From Ulota crispa (lineage: Eukaryota > Streptophyta > Bryopsida > Orthotrichales > Orthotrichaceae), in the NCBI GenBank assembly GCA_963920765.1, contig OY987246.1, forward strand, positions 25,367,167 through 25,431,166: DNA of 64,000 bases, given 5' to 3'. The position numbers were made by a program, and so were the translations under genes. This document shows, one piece after another, positions 37,204-48,935 of the stretch (positions within the stretch are counted from its first letter, which is position 1; each line of letters opens with the position of its first letter). The notes beneath the pieces are model-generated. The model was not told the origin of the DNA. It did not search any database and saw only the letters and a list, made by a program, of their open reading frames with translations.

Positions 37204-37573
37204 TGCTTGGTTAGTGTCAACACTTTGGGCTTGTAGAAAGTGTTGACCTTGTCCAAGCATTGAACATAATCAAACCCTCCATTTATTGTATGTCACTTTC
37301 CCTAGTTCTAAGGATTGCAACTTTGGCGGTGCTTTCCCACCTATTTTTTGGTACACTAACCAAACGCCTTTCTACCCACCCATGTTTTTGGTACACTAAC
37401 TAAACGCCATTCTAACTAAGGAGTCAAAATGGGAATTGATGAAAAGGAAATGTTGACCACATGCAAGCACTTGACCTTAACCAAGCTCATAATACATGCT
37501 TTTGAGCAAACGGGGAGTGAGGTTGTGATCCTATCCATTTGTTGCTCTTACAAAAGTTGACGCTAACCAAGCA
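37204..37573. mobile_element. TIR element with TGCTTGGTTAG ends, 370 bp
   Basis: The left end TGCTTGGTTAGTGTCAAC and the reverse complement of the right end (GTTGACGCTAACCAAGCA) differ at one base. The interior holds two copies of TTTTTGGTACACTAAC(C/T)AAACGCC about 50 bp apart. It abuts the right end of the 34571-37202 palindrome. Non-coding; superfamily not fixed, and no clear duplication was seen. Confidence 0.65.
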
Positions 37574-37868
37574 CGAATGTATAGCATGTGCCAAGTGGGT
37601 ATGGAGGTCATATGACGGGCAAACACACCCAATCCCAAGCGGTGTGCAAATCTGCACCCACTTTGAGGGTTTCACCATACACGATTGAACCCAAAGCGGA
37701 GCAATGAATTCTACTTGCAAAAGCAAACTCCGCCACATGTAAGCTAGTTTGAGAGAGTTGGCATTAGGACTATCAAATGCCATTATAAAAGCACATCCAA
37801 GCAATTTCAAGGTTAGTCTAGAGTTGCTTATAGGGACCTTATGAGTTGTAATTTTACCCTTTATATAA

Positions 37869-38759
37869 AATACTCTACCGTGCCCTTGTCATTGTTTTCG
37901 TTCACCCTGTTTTATAGATTCAAATCCTTTGGCATTTTATAAAATTAAATCAGCATTTTAGTATCTTGGTCACTAATCTTCAATTTTTATGCAATCTCAA
38001 TCAAGCATACCAGTTTTGAGTTTCAAAAACCCAAAAGCCTATTTTTGGTGAATTATTTTACATGATATTTATGGTTTTACTTTATAATTGGTTAAAAAAA
38101 ACTTATGATAGATTTTTGAGATTTGATTGCATGGATGCATAGGAAACATCCATACACTCATTTTTTTCTTTGAACAAGCATTTCTAAAAAGTTATAAAAT
38201 TCTTTCTATGTAAATTTTAATGTTGAAGTGAACATGATCAAATCTTGTAAAATAGATATGTCTAATTTTTAACCATTTTTTTGACAAAATAACAATACCA
38301 TTATGTTCAATGATTCAAACCTTATCATATTTTATAAGTCAAATAGCAAAATCTAATTATCATAATGAAATATCTCTTTTTCTAAGATTTGGTTGTGGTT
38401 ATCCAACATTAAAATCTATACATAAGGAATTTTATAACTTTTTGGAGATGCTTGTTCAAAGAAAAAAATGAGTGTATGGATGTTTCCTATGCATCCATGC
38501 AATCAAATCTCAAAAATCTATCATAAGTTTTTTTTAATCAATTATCAAGTAAAACCATAAATATCATGTAAAATAATTCACCAAAAATAGGCTTTTGGGT
38601 TTTTGAAACTCAAAACTGGTATGCTTGATTGAGATTGCATAAAAATTGAAGATTAGTGACCAAGATACTAAAATGCTGATTTAATTTTATAAAATGCCAA
38701 AGGATTTGAATCTATAGAACAAAGTGAATGAAAACAATGACAAGGGTGCGGTATAGTAC
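37869..38759. repeat. Near-perfect long palindrome, ~890 bp
   Basis: The left arm runs from TACTCTACCGTGCCCTTGTC through GGCATTTTATAAAATTAAAT and TTTTTATGCAATCTCAATCA. The right arm repeats all of it in reverse complement up to CAAGGGTGCGGTATAGTA. The stem is about 430 bp with only scattered mismatches, and the loop lies near 38290-38330. It shares the GGTGAATTATTTTA and GATTTGATTGCATGGATG words with the other snap-back elements. Non-coding. Confidence 0.85.
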
Positions 38760-38858
38760 TTTTTTCCACAAAAATAAAGCTCCTTGACAACTTGTTGAAA
38801 GGCTAATCCTATGGATTTTTTCCCTGAATTTTTTGAGACCTTGACGTACTCGAAACCC

Positions 38859-39739
38859 TTAATCCCTAAATGCCCAAGGGTGTTTTTCTTATTTTTTGAA
38901 GGTAGTTTTGAAGTTTTTGAATTGTCCTTGTCAGATCATTATTAAACATCAAAACAAAATTGTAACCGTTGAATCTTGAACTTCAAGGTTTCTAGATGGC
39001 ACTACCCAATAAGAATCCAAAATGGCCGCGCGGATTTTAAGATACTTGTGATTGGACAATGATGAGTATGGAATTTTTTGCTTTTTTTTGAGTTGCCCGA
39101 AACTTCTAATGTAAATTGGCAACTTGTAGATACAAAATTGGGAGACAACCACTTAGGATGCTTTAGTGTTTATTGTTGTTACTTCAAAACCAATGGCCCC
39201 TCTTCCAAATCCATGACCACAATTTCACAAATGAACTTGCAACGCAACTATCAAAACGCAATTGTCTATTACAAAGAAATTTTCAACTTCAATTATTAGC
39301 TGAACATCATTATGAATGAAAGAAAGTTCAACGGTGAAAGGATCCTAATTTCTATAACAAAGACATTCCAAGTGAAAGTAATCCAAAAGCACTTTTAGAT
39401 TTTGTTAAATGTCAAAATTTCAGTGAAAAGGCCCTTATTGCCCAAGGGAAATCTTCACCTTTTGCTCAACTTGATGCCCGTTTTTTCAATGTGGCAACTT
39501 CTCATAGGCTCTGTGACACTATTCACAACAAAAAATGTATGCTTGTAGTTAACCTTCCACCAAAAACAAATGAAATAAGATATGAAGGAAGTTGAATTTG
39601 AATGATGAAACTAACTTCAATGCACAACTTTCCCACCAGAAATCTCAAAACAATAAAATCTGTAACTTTTACAGGGTTTCAAAATTTTCTGAAATTTCTT
39701 GTACAGCAGAATCTGGTGCCTTGGGCATTTACGGGTTAA
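38859..39739. mobile_element. TTAA-flanked piggyBac-like element, 881 bp
   Basis: The left end is TTAATCCCTAAATGCCCAAG and the right end, reversed, is TTAACCCGTAAATGCCCAAG. The interior matches the fragment at 62953-63735 in the same orientation (for example GAAGTTTTTGAATTGT versus GAAGTTTCTGAATTGT, and CTTCCACCAAAAA in both). It ends about 280 bp before the HINT start codon. No transposase frame. Confidence 0.8.
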
Positions 39740-40021
39740 ATGCTCGGGTATGGGTAAGGTTACCTTACCATGCCATGATATGGCATGGCATGCATGCAAC
39801 ACCACCGCCACCACCACTCCCAAGAATGAAACCCTAATTCCATCGCCATCCCTCCGGGGTCGCCCTGCTCTTTGCGAGCTCTCCCGCCTGCCCTCGCTCG
39901 CTCGCTCGCTCTTGCTCCCTCGTCTGCACTTGCTCCCTCGGCTGCACTGGCGCGCCGTTTGGGGACCTTGCAGGCGCACCTGACGGGCTCCGGCACCACC
40001 GCTTCGTCGACGTCAGCGTCC
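39740..40021 (+). promoter_or_regulatory. Promoter and leader of the HINT gene
   Basis: Only 282 bp separate the transposon right end from the HINT ATG. A CATGCCATGATATGGCATGGCATGC-like palindromic cluster lies at about 39770-39795. A three-codon upstream frame (ATG AAA CCC TAA) starts at 39826. From 39830 on, the sequence is a GC-rich leader that stays open in the HINT frame without an ATG. Confidence 0.45.
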
Positions 40022-40438
40022 ATGGGGTCGTCGGAGAAAGACGCCGCGCTCGCTGCTGCTGCCGCTCACGCCCCGCAGGCGGCGGACGCCGGGGCACCCA
40101 CGATCTTCGACAAGATTATCGCCAAGCAGATCCCCTCCAAGATCGTCTTCGAGGATGACTCCGTACTCGCCTTCCGGGACATCTCGCCGCAGGGCCCGGT
40201 GCACATCATCCTCATCCCCAAGGTCCGGGACGGCCTCTCGCAGCTCTCCAAGGCTGAGGACCGCCACGAGCAGATCCTGGGCCATCTCTTGTTGACAGCC
40301 GCCAAGGTCGCTCGCCAGGAGCAGCTCGACCAAGGCTTCCGTCTTGTCATCAACGATGGGCCGCATGGCTGTCAGTCCGTTTATCACCTCCATCTCCACC
40401 TCATCGGTGGCCGCCAGATGAACTGGCCTCCTGGCTAA
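40022..40438 (+). CDS. HINT1: HINT-type histidine triad nucleotide-binding protein
   Basis: Member of the HIT superfamily that hydrolyses adenosine phosphoramidates and related acyl-AMP compounds; usually a small dimer. One uninterrupted exon of 138 aa. The family core is complete: PTIFDKIIAKQIPSKIVFED near the N-terminus, VLAFRDISPQGPVHIILIPK, and the catalytic YHLHLHLIGG with the triad His122, His124 and His126, then the usual QMNWPPG end. The chosen ATG sits in a good context (GCGTCCATGG). The frame stays open for at least 50 codons upstream and would give an Ala/Arg/Ser-rich, transit-peptide-like extension, but it has no ATG. GC content is far above that of its surroundings. A probable poly(A) signal, AATAAA, lies at about 40792. 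Confidence 0.95.
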   Translation: MGSSEKDAALAAAAAHAPQAADAGAPTIFDKIIAKQIPSKIVFEDDSVLAFRDISPQGPVHIILIPKVRDGLSQLSKAEDRHEQILGHLLLTAAKVARQEQLDQGFRLVINDGPHGCQSVYHLHLHLIGGRQMNWPPG

Positions 40439-43400
40439 TTCTCGCCTCTTGCCCTTTTTCTTCAACTCAACTCCCTCCAGCCCAGCTCTGCGCGCACTAT
40501 GTTATTATAACCCCAGTGCTGATCTTGAGCTTCCCCGTTCTCCAAGGAGCGAGCGCCAGCTTTGGCCGCTGGTGGTCATCGCGCTTGGCCGCATCCATTC
40601 TGGTCGATTGATTGTCTCTTCTGAAATTTTGCGGAGTTTTCTACTGGGAGTGTTGCTGTGGGGGTTGAGGACCAGACCTAATTTCTAGCAGTTCTGGGCT
40701 CAGAGTAATTTCTAGTGTAGCGCCAGTTGCGCAACGCATGTAAAGAACGTCATGTTACGATTTATGCTCAAATAACCTCGTATTGCGAGAGCAATAAACG
40801 CTTGCAGGCGAGTAACCCTCTCAGTTTGTGCAAGATTTGCGTTCGTGCATCGTTGATGTGACAGTGTAAGTACTTGTCAATTTCGGATGGAGTCTGGAAT
40901 ACTTATATGTCGATGATGTCACAGCTTAGGTTCAACATGTGGATTTGTAATCACTTTCTATGGTTTGTTTGACTCGCTATCATCGATTTTGATTATAATC
41001 CTTGGTTGGTGGAAGGTATATGTGCACTAGTTTTATTCACTTGTGTTTTAGTTACATCCAGAGATATCGGTGGGAAGATCTTTTCACCTCAATTGGTCTT
41101 CAAGGCTATTTCGGATGAAGACTCAGTTCATGTGCATGGGTTTTTGTTTCCTTACTCATAATGTACCTTTGTGTACATATCAATGTGGTCTTGCAAGCAT
41201 TCTTGACTGCAATCCATGCATTTGGGCATTGTCGATTTGGGACAAATAACGCTTAGAGAATGGAAGTCAGCGTTGCCGATTTAAGTCGGTTTCAGCTTGA
41301 GAGAGAGAGAGGGAGGGAGGGAGGGAGGGAGAGGTCTGGTTAAATTTAAGGGGTTCCCGAACTCGTATTTTTCTATCAATTTTGAGAAGCAAAGACGTCG
41401 GTTCTCTTGTTGAGTCTATAGTAGAAGTCTCTGTTTCAGGAGGAGCGCCCAGGATTTTCTCCCAGAAGTTTAGGGTTTGCACTGGCAGGGTTAGGAATTC
41501 ATACAGGAGACCACTCTGAAGCGGCTGAGGGTATAGGCAGTATCCAGGTAAGGGCTGAGGGATCTGTGTTAGAGTAGGGTGTCCTCGAAATAGAGGCTGC
41601 GTTCAATGAGGACGAGTCGTCGGCTGACTACGTTTGTTTTGTTCTGTTGTGTTCTGTTCTGTTGAAAGAAGATGGAGACCTCACTGGCTTCGGATGGAAA
41701 CCATGGGGGAAAAGGACCCCGATGTTTTCATTTGATGACAGGCGTTGCTGCAGCCTAGTTATTGATGGGCGGAGGAACGACGTCGGTCTGCGGTATGTGA
41801 GGGGAGCGTCATGTGATGTGTTGGTTACGGAATTACTGATCCTGTAGTAAGCTTACTCTCTCAAGTTTCAAACCTCGTTTCCTGTAACTTATAACCTCAG
41901 AATCCTTCATATAAGCTTAGAGCACACATCTGATTTGACAACTTCCACGTTTCAAGTTGTGAAAACGCGTGACAGTGAGAAATGAAGCTCATTTATTCTC
42001 CCAGATAGCGTCATTAATTCCCCGAGAGAGCTTCATTGCAGAATGCAGACGGTTGAGTGTTCCTGTACTATTCTGTACATCTTGGTGCTTACATACTGCC
42101 TGGCCTCTTTAACCCAACTGCATGGGCCCAAAATGTTAACTATCGTGTAGCTTGTATGCGTGTATATGTCAGTAAGTTATGATACAGTATAGCAAGTGTG
42201 CAGAGTATTTTTGATTTTTTTTTTTCAAATTCGAATTATAGTATATAGATCTTAGTGTGATAGGAGATGCTTCTCTTTTTTTCCTTCTGTATTCCTATCT
42301 TCTTTTCGTTCTTTCTGTGATAGGGCTGATTGAGAAACATGTTTTTTTTTAATGAAATGGCGTTGTCGCTGCCCTTTACATTTTTTGAACCACGGTGATA
42401 TAGTTAAATTTCATCAGCGAGCCCTTAACAGTTTTGTTAGCTGCTGCTTAGTTGCTGCCTGGCTGGCTGATGGTCTGGGCTGAATCGGTTTTTTTTGGAT
42501 AAAGATGGGAAAGCGGGGGATTTGACAAGGATTGTGATTCCATTACGGCGAGAACTTTCCCCAACCCGTACGGGACTCTCAACTCTTCAATGGACCAAAA
42601 TTGAGATGTGTATTTGAATTTCTTCGATCATTGAACACCACTACTCTTGAGAAGAGAAGAGAAACCAGGTGCTGCCTCCATGGAATCAATTGCAGCTTTG
42701 TTTCACAGATCACCTTCAAAACAAACCATTTATGTACTCTAATATAGACACTGAACATGCCACAATGCGTAGTCTGGAATTGGTTTCCATACTGGGAGCG
42801 AAGTGAAACAAAAGAAATAGAAAAGAAGAAGCTGAAAGAGCAGGTGTGCCTCAGCTCCTTGGAAAAGCTGGGACTGGCACCAAGTAGGATTTCCACGAAG
42901 TTCCTGTAAGTGGACACAAACACGGACAGACGAGGAGGGAATTGTTTGTAGTCAAGCTTGCAAGGCTGTGTAGGGGCCATGATTCCGAAGAAGAAGAGAC
43001 TGAGAGAGAAGCCTGCTTCGATCCCCCCCCCCCCCCTCCGGAGTGATTGAGAGGGACTGTGGAGTGGGACTGTGGAGTGCGGGCGAAGAAGTAAGCTCAT
43101 CACTGAGTCAAGGTTACTAGCAGGCGGAGGAGGTTGGCGTGACTCGAGGGCGAGGCGTACAAGGGCATGCAGTTGTCACAAAGAACACGTACTGTAAGCT
43201 TAGGGTGTGAAGCGGTGCAGGCACAATGCACAGGACATCGAAATAAAGGCGCCAAGGGGGGCTAATGGGGCTAAAGGGGCTAAAGGGGGTTGAAGTGGAG
43301 TTGCGAGCTCAGTTGTACCAGCAAGCAGGCGAGAGTGGCAACCACTTACTAAGCTTAAGCTTAGACCATAAGTTAGGGTGATGAGGTGATCTGATGGGTC

Positions 43401-43467
43401 AGTGCAGTCTTGCAGGCTTGAGTTCTTTCAGGGGCGGGTCTTTGGATGTGGATTCCAGTGAGCCATT
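40439..43467. other. 3' flank of HINT and intergenic region
   Basis: Moderate GC at first, then AT-rich. It includes a GAGA and GGGA simple repeat at about 41299-41332, a run of about 14 C at 43025, and GGGGCTAA/GGGGCTAAA repeats at 43255-43290. The minus-strand frame 42980-42579 starts at an ATG in a good context (ATCATGGCC; MAPTQPCKLDYKQFPPRL), but its second half is low-complexity and no family is recognised. No gene is called. Confidence 0.35.
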
Positions 43468-43794
43468 AGGGGGCTTCAAACATCAACTTTTTTAAGTGAC
43501 TCACGTTATGATTCACCTTTGTGAATTCACTTGTGTATTGCAAGGTGACTCACCTCTAGACTTCACTCCTAATGTGATCCACGTGAGGAGTGAATTTTAG
43601 AAACTCACTTTTGTGGCTTTTTGCGGCTCATTCACTTGCATCTTCAAACCACAAAACTTCTCTTGCAAAAACTTTCGCATATTCACGGATGTCTCAGACT
43701 TTGCGCATGCAAGGGAACAAAAACAATTCACTAGTGAGCGGAGATCCTGTGAGGTGAGAAGATAAAAGACCAGATTTTATGTTTGAAGCCCCCT
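43468..43794. mobile_element. MITE with AGGGGGCTTCA ends and ATT duplication, 327 bp
   Basis: AGGGGGCTTCAAACAT at the left and ATGTTTGAAGCCCCCT at the right are perfect complements, flanked by ATT on both sides. The termini match the element at 21174-21367 except for one base. The interior holds several GTGAATTCAC/GTGACTCAC repeats. Non-coding. Confidence 0.85.
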
Positions 43795-44176
43795 ATTGAG
43801 GGCTCTGCACTGATCATCTACAGCAGTCACCCACTCACCTCAATGCTTTGGGGCCATGTGGGAACAGGGAATAGGGAATAGGGAACGGGGCATCGGGCAC
43901 GGACCTAGTCCCCACAGATGCGATGGGATGAGACTGGATAGTCGTGGGATGAGAGAGACAAACGTTTCAACAAGAAGACTATGAGTGTCGTAGCGACCAT
44001 GACATGCGCTTGCTCCATTGATTACCACTTTCAAATTTGCCCTTGTCCCTGCCACGTCCTCCTCCCGTATGTACACACTATGTCTATGTATGTCTTACTT
44101 GCGCACTTGGGTCAACTGCTCCATCTTGGTCACACGTGTCCTCACTCTTATGCCAGATTCTCATTCCTTTTGATGC
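43795..44176. other. Intergenic, no gene recognised
   Basis: Moderate GC, with a GGGAATA repeat at about 43867-43885. Short frames on both strands lack motifs. Confidence 0.4.
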
Positions 44177-44405
44177 TTAACCTGTAAGCGCCCAAAGTTA
44201 TTTTAAGATTTAGGAGAAAATGGGGGTTTAATGGGCTTGGAAAATTACATTCAAAAAAAGTGACCATAGGATTTGAAAAAGGACTACCTTCTCTGCTAAT
44301 GGGGACTAGCCTCGATTGTTTTCATTGTATCAATTGGGAGAAAAAATGAGATAAAGTTGTGGGCCCCAATGACAGGATCCTGTTGCTGGAGTGCTTAAGG
44401 GTTAA
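44177..44405. mobile_element. TTAA-flanked piggyBac-like MITE, 229 bp
   Basis: The left end is TTAACCTGTAAGCGCCCAAAG and the right end, reversed, is TTAACCCTTAAGCACTCC. The ends are more diverged than in most copies but keep TTAA, the CC start and the GCnC block. Non-coding interior. Confidence 0.65.
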
Positions 44406-44459
44406 GACATCAATATGCTAACTTAAAAGTAATTTAACTACAATTTATGTGAGGGCATC

Positions 44460-44857
44460 GATATGGGTATGACACCCTTTAAACTACTGTACGACACCCT
44501 TGGGGTAAATTTTAGATTTTTACCATCGAAAAGCTAAATTTGAGAATTTTGAATTCAAATTTGGATTTAGAGACCACGATTTAGTCTAAAACCTTAAAAA
44601 ATTTGCAATTTAACAACACCCAATGAAAAAGCTTATATTTTTTTACAAACTCAAGTAAAAGTAATACTTTTCTCCCTAGCTAAACTTTTTCATTGGGTGT
44701 TGTTGCATTGCAGCTTTTTTTATGGTTCTAGAAAAAAATAATGATCTCTAAGTCCAAATCAAAATTCCAAATTCTCAAATTCAACCTTTTGATGGTAGAA
44801 ATCTAAAATTTACCCGGGGGTGTGGTACAGTAGTTCAAAGAGTGTGGTACACATATC
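44460..44857. mobile_element. Fold-back MITE, GATATGnGTA family, copy 1
   Basis: The left end is GATATGGGTATGACACCC and the right end is the complement of GATATGTGTACCACACTC. The inner stem pairs AAGCTAAATTTGAGAATTTTG and CACCCAATGAAAAAG with their complements, giving a hairpin of about 400 bp. It shares interior and ends with copies at 60565 and 63751. Non-coding. Confidence 0.8.
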
Positions 44858-46771
44858 AATTCCCTTTATGTGATGACGTAATAATTTGCAAGGCAACAAC
44901 TATAATTGTGACAATGACTCCAACCCTATTAAACATGTGATTCCCATGTTTTTGTTTTGCATTGTTCAAGTGCATTTTGTAACATAATTTCTTGTACAAA
45001 CAAATGTGATTATTAGAATTTATTTGAAAATTTTGACAGTTATTCTAATTTCTACTTCTAACATCATTTTTGCCTTCAAAGTTGTCATTTGTTTTACTAT
45101 GAATTTTATTTTTCCCCTATGCATGATTATAAGTTCAAGCACAAAGATACAAAATTCCGATGTTGAGTAATAGCAAACTTAAACTATAAATAGTTGGTGA
45201 CGTCTTAGTCACATATTTCACAAACTCCTACTTTCAAAGAATCTATAAATGAATATAGCATAAAGCTCTCTCATCATCAATCTCTGAAGTTGCATTGTCC
45301 CTATAGGAAACAAAATGGATTTTGGGTAGGCTATTATACTCTCAATATTTTTTGTAGTCTTTCGAAACTTTTTATGGAAATAGTAAAATACATTAGCTTT
45401 TTAGGAATATAGTATTTACCTCATCTGGTGCCTATAAAGCAAAAGTTCCAGCACAAAAAGCCCTTACTTTAGTTTAGTTTGTCAAGCAAGAATGACCTTA
45501 CAAAAGTTAAAATAAAAATATTTAAAAAATCAATTCTCTTAGATTGCATTTTTATCTACATGGGGAGTTTTGATTTGTTCCATTTAAATTTGTTATGAAA
45601 AGGTTGTGGAAAATCTTCTTCTTTGGGCAATCAAAGCATTTTTTTGAAAAAATAACTTACAGGACTTATTTTAAACTATAATTTCAGAATTTTTCTAAAA
45701 GAAAAAGTGTGACAAGTTTAAGATTTCTTGCTAAAACATTGAGCGTTGTGCGTTTCAATTCCATCTTAGAGCTATTGATAGTTTTGTTTTTTATTCAATT
45801 TTGAACATAATTTTGTTTAACAAAAAAATTATAAGTGACAGTTAAGTATATATTTTTTAGATTTTTTTTCCCTAGATTCTCAACATAGTTATTCAATATA
45901 AAAAATTAGAATTTTAAAATTGATAGTGCCAAAATTTTCAAGTCATGAAGATTCAAAGTTATAAAGTGTAGTCAAGCAAGGTGCCAAAATTCTTGTTTTC
46001 TTCATTTTAAATACAAATATCTTGCAATCTACACAGTCAAATCTCTTGAAACTTTTTCCATATATTCTTCAACTAGTCTAGTACAAGATTCTAGGGTTTG
46101 ATATGCAAAAAAAACAACATCAAAAAACAACAATATCCTAATTTTTTTTGCTCTTTTCAACAAAAATAACAATTTTGAGTGGTTTTTGATGGAAAAAAGA
46201 CCATGAGACTTTAGAGGTTTAATTTTTTTTAATGAACCATAGTTTAAATTACATATCAAATCAATTAGTTTTGTGAAATTTCTAAAGTTTTCTTCACCGT
46301 TGTTTCCAAAGTTTCAAACTATCAAATTCAGTTTTTATAACCTTCATGAAGAGGAAAAGCAAATTTGGTTATTTGATCTTTAGATGCTAAGGTCTTAAAA
46401 ACTAATTTTATATAGCATCAATTGTTTTTTCTAAGTACAATTGTACAATCATAATCACATGAATTCTCTTAGGAATCCAAAAAACATATTTATCAAAGAG
46501 AGTACATAATACTTTTTAAATCTTCCTTTTTCAATTAAAAGATTATCCTAACACATATTAGCATGGGTTTTCTGGGTACTAAATGGAACACCATTCATTT
46601 TCAAAGTATAAAATCACACAACAATAAAACCTGTTCCTTATTCCTTGAAAGAAACTTTAATTTGTTTGTTGTCTCACATGTCATGTCCAAACACTACTGA
46701 TGAGTTGTTCAAATAGTTCAATTAGACATAATGCTACTGAAATTGATGTTTTTGGGATACTTTCTACTTTG
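44858..46771. other. AT-rich intergenic, nothing recognised
   Basis: About 1.9 kb of very AT-rich DNA. No frame longer than about 75 codons, no long inverted repeat and no RNA gene was found. Confidence 0.5.
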
Positions 46772-47294
46772 TTAACCCCTAAATGCCCAAGGCTTTTTTA
46801 AGCTTCTTAGAATTTCCATGAAAGAGAACAATCAACAAACCTTTTCATAAATTTTATGAATTTTTTCATAATTGTAACCGCACCAATTCAAACTAAACAT
46901 GATAGAGATTACGTGGAAAAAGAAAACTCAACAATATCAATTTGCACGTCTAACTATAATCAATTTACGGTTTTAAAAATTGACACCTATATTTTTTTTA
47001 AATGGATTTTTAATGTGGATTTTTCTCTAAGCTCTAATGTATTTGAGGGTCATTTTCAAGATCTTCCAACACTAGGAAACTCAAGATTGCAATGGACACC
47101 CTTGTACAAAATCTTGAAAAGAAAAATCATCAACATTCATATATAAAATTATATTTTTGATGTTGAAAACAAACTTCAAAACAAATGTGTAATGAAAAAA
47201 AAACAAATCAATAATTGTGATTTGATAAGGTTTTATTCATTTTCAAAATTTTGTTGAGCACCCAAATCTGGTTGCTTAGGCATTTAGGGGTTAA
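46772..47294. mobile_element. TTAA-flanked piggyBac-like element, 523 bp
   Basis: The left end is TTAACCCCTAAATGCCCAAG and the right end, reversed, is TTAACCCCTAAATGCCTAAG. The interior is a shorter, reverse-orientation relative of 18298-18953 and 58467-59121 (TTTTCAAGATCTTCCAACAC, CAAAATCTTGA). Non-coding. Confidence 0.85.
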
Positions 47295-48595
47295 TAGACT
47301 ATAAAGGTAGAACATGTATATATAACATTCACCAAAAGATACAAAGTCAAAAGAAATTGTTATGTTGGTAATTCAAAAATTGGATGAGTTTGAGTGCAAT
47401 TGGATTATGTTAGTTACTTAGGACTAGAAAATGGATAGAGGCTAGTGGAAAGCATGTTTCTCTTAAAATTGGACTTAATGTTTTGTGTTTAACTTTGTAA
47501 GAATGTAAATATTTCTTTTTTATAAGAAATGTAATTGAGTGTAGTTATTTTTTGGTGTTTCTTTAATGTGGAGTTTATTGTCTAAATGAAAAGTCATTCA
47601 CAACCCAAAATTTCATAAAAGGTCAGCAATTGGAAAATTTAGATGCAACTTGGACATTGCAATTGTTGTTTAAATTATTTTTAGAAATAACAAAAATTAC
47701 ATTTCTAATACAAAAGGAATCTCAAGACTAGACTATTGTTTTTTTGTTGGGCCTCATGAGGCCACCTTGTCAAAAATTGAGCCAATGCCCATCCCTCCCT
47801 CTCAGAATTCTCCATTCCTAGGAGGGCACGCGGCATCTATGAGACGAGAAAAAAAAACATTGGACTAGACACCTCCAAATTGCTTGTAAAATATATGGTC
47901 AAATGAGCATCCTTCAAATCCTAAAGAAAATTTTCATAAGCACATTGGCAATGCTTCTATAGCCTAACACCATATTTTCAACTACAAATACCATATAATC
48001 ACATATGATTCTAATTCTAAAATATTTAGTAAAAAAATACACTTGGATCAATCGTTACATTTTTTTTTAATTTAATGCACATCAATCAAGCTTACCATAT
48101 AAAACTTGTCATCTTAAATTATTTTAGTTATTTACATAACACCCAAAATAATGATGTTTGCATTAACAAATACAAAAAGAAATACAAAATTAGATAGCTT
48201 AATCAAGAACATATTTAGACCACTAAGGCAATTTGCCTATTGCTAGCTTTATTAAACCAAAAAAAGGTAGAATGGTGGCTCAATTTATAAACAGTGTTGA
48301 GTGCATGGATGACTTCTAAATCAACTTGCAAAAGGTAATATAACTTGTAGAATATAAGCTTTAAGCTTGAGAGCAAGAAGACTATGCCAAAAATTTAAGG
48401 ACATCTTCAATCAAAAACAATAATGTAGAGATTCCCACCTTGACATGTTAGGTGAAATGATAACTCCAAGTCAATGATACAATATGAGAAGAGTCTCCAA
48501 AGAGAAAGTCTATTGGTAGCCATATATCTTTTGGTGGGTTGTTTAGTTCAATCAAGAAAATTCTGGCACCTACTTTTAGCAATGGCCCCTTTTTA

Positions 48596-48654
<59 letters not shown>

Positions 48655-48935
48655 CACAAATCCTTTTGTCACAACATATGGTATTCTATGCTATGCACCA
48701 ATGATAGCCAAACTCTTCATTGATGAATACTACAAGCTTGAAGACTTGGACATCCATGGAAGTTTTGCCCAATGTCACCAAATGTTACATTTAGTTGGTA
48801 CATGAAAATCATTGATGTGAAGGGTCTCTCAAAATGAGTTTAGAGATGAAGCTAGAAAAAAAAATTACTAAATGTGTTAAGTATATGCATTGCAAACAAG
48901 TTGTGGCTATTTATGAGATAAAACATGTGGCTTAA
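47295..48935. other. AT-rich intergenic with a TA microsatellite
   Basis: Nothing coding was recognised. A pure (TA)n tract of about 45 bp lies at 48605-48650, preceded by TTTATTTATTTATAT. It generates spurious Tyr/Ile frames. Confidence 0.45.

Noticed and set aside
39617-40465. Minus-strand frames opposite HINT (87-150 codons)
   Set aside because: Antisense shadows of a GC-rich exon; the plus-strand frame has the complete HIT signature.
42579-42980. Minus-strand frame starting MAPTQPCKLDYKQF
   Set aside because: Good start context, but the remainder is Ser/Phe-rich low complexity and no family is recognised; not enough to call a gene.
48539-48805. Tyr/Ile-rich frames
   Set aside because: Produced by the TA microsatellite at about 48605-48650.
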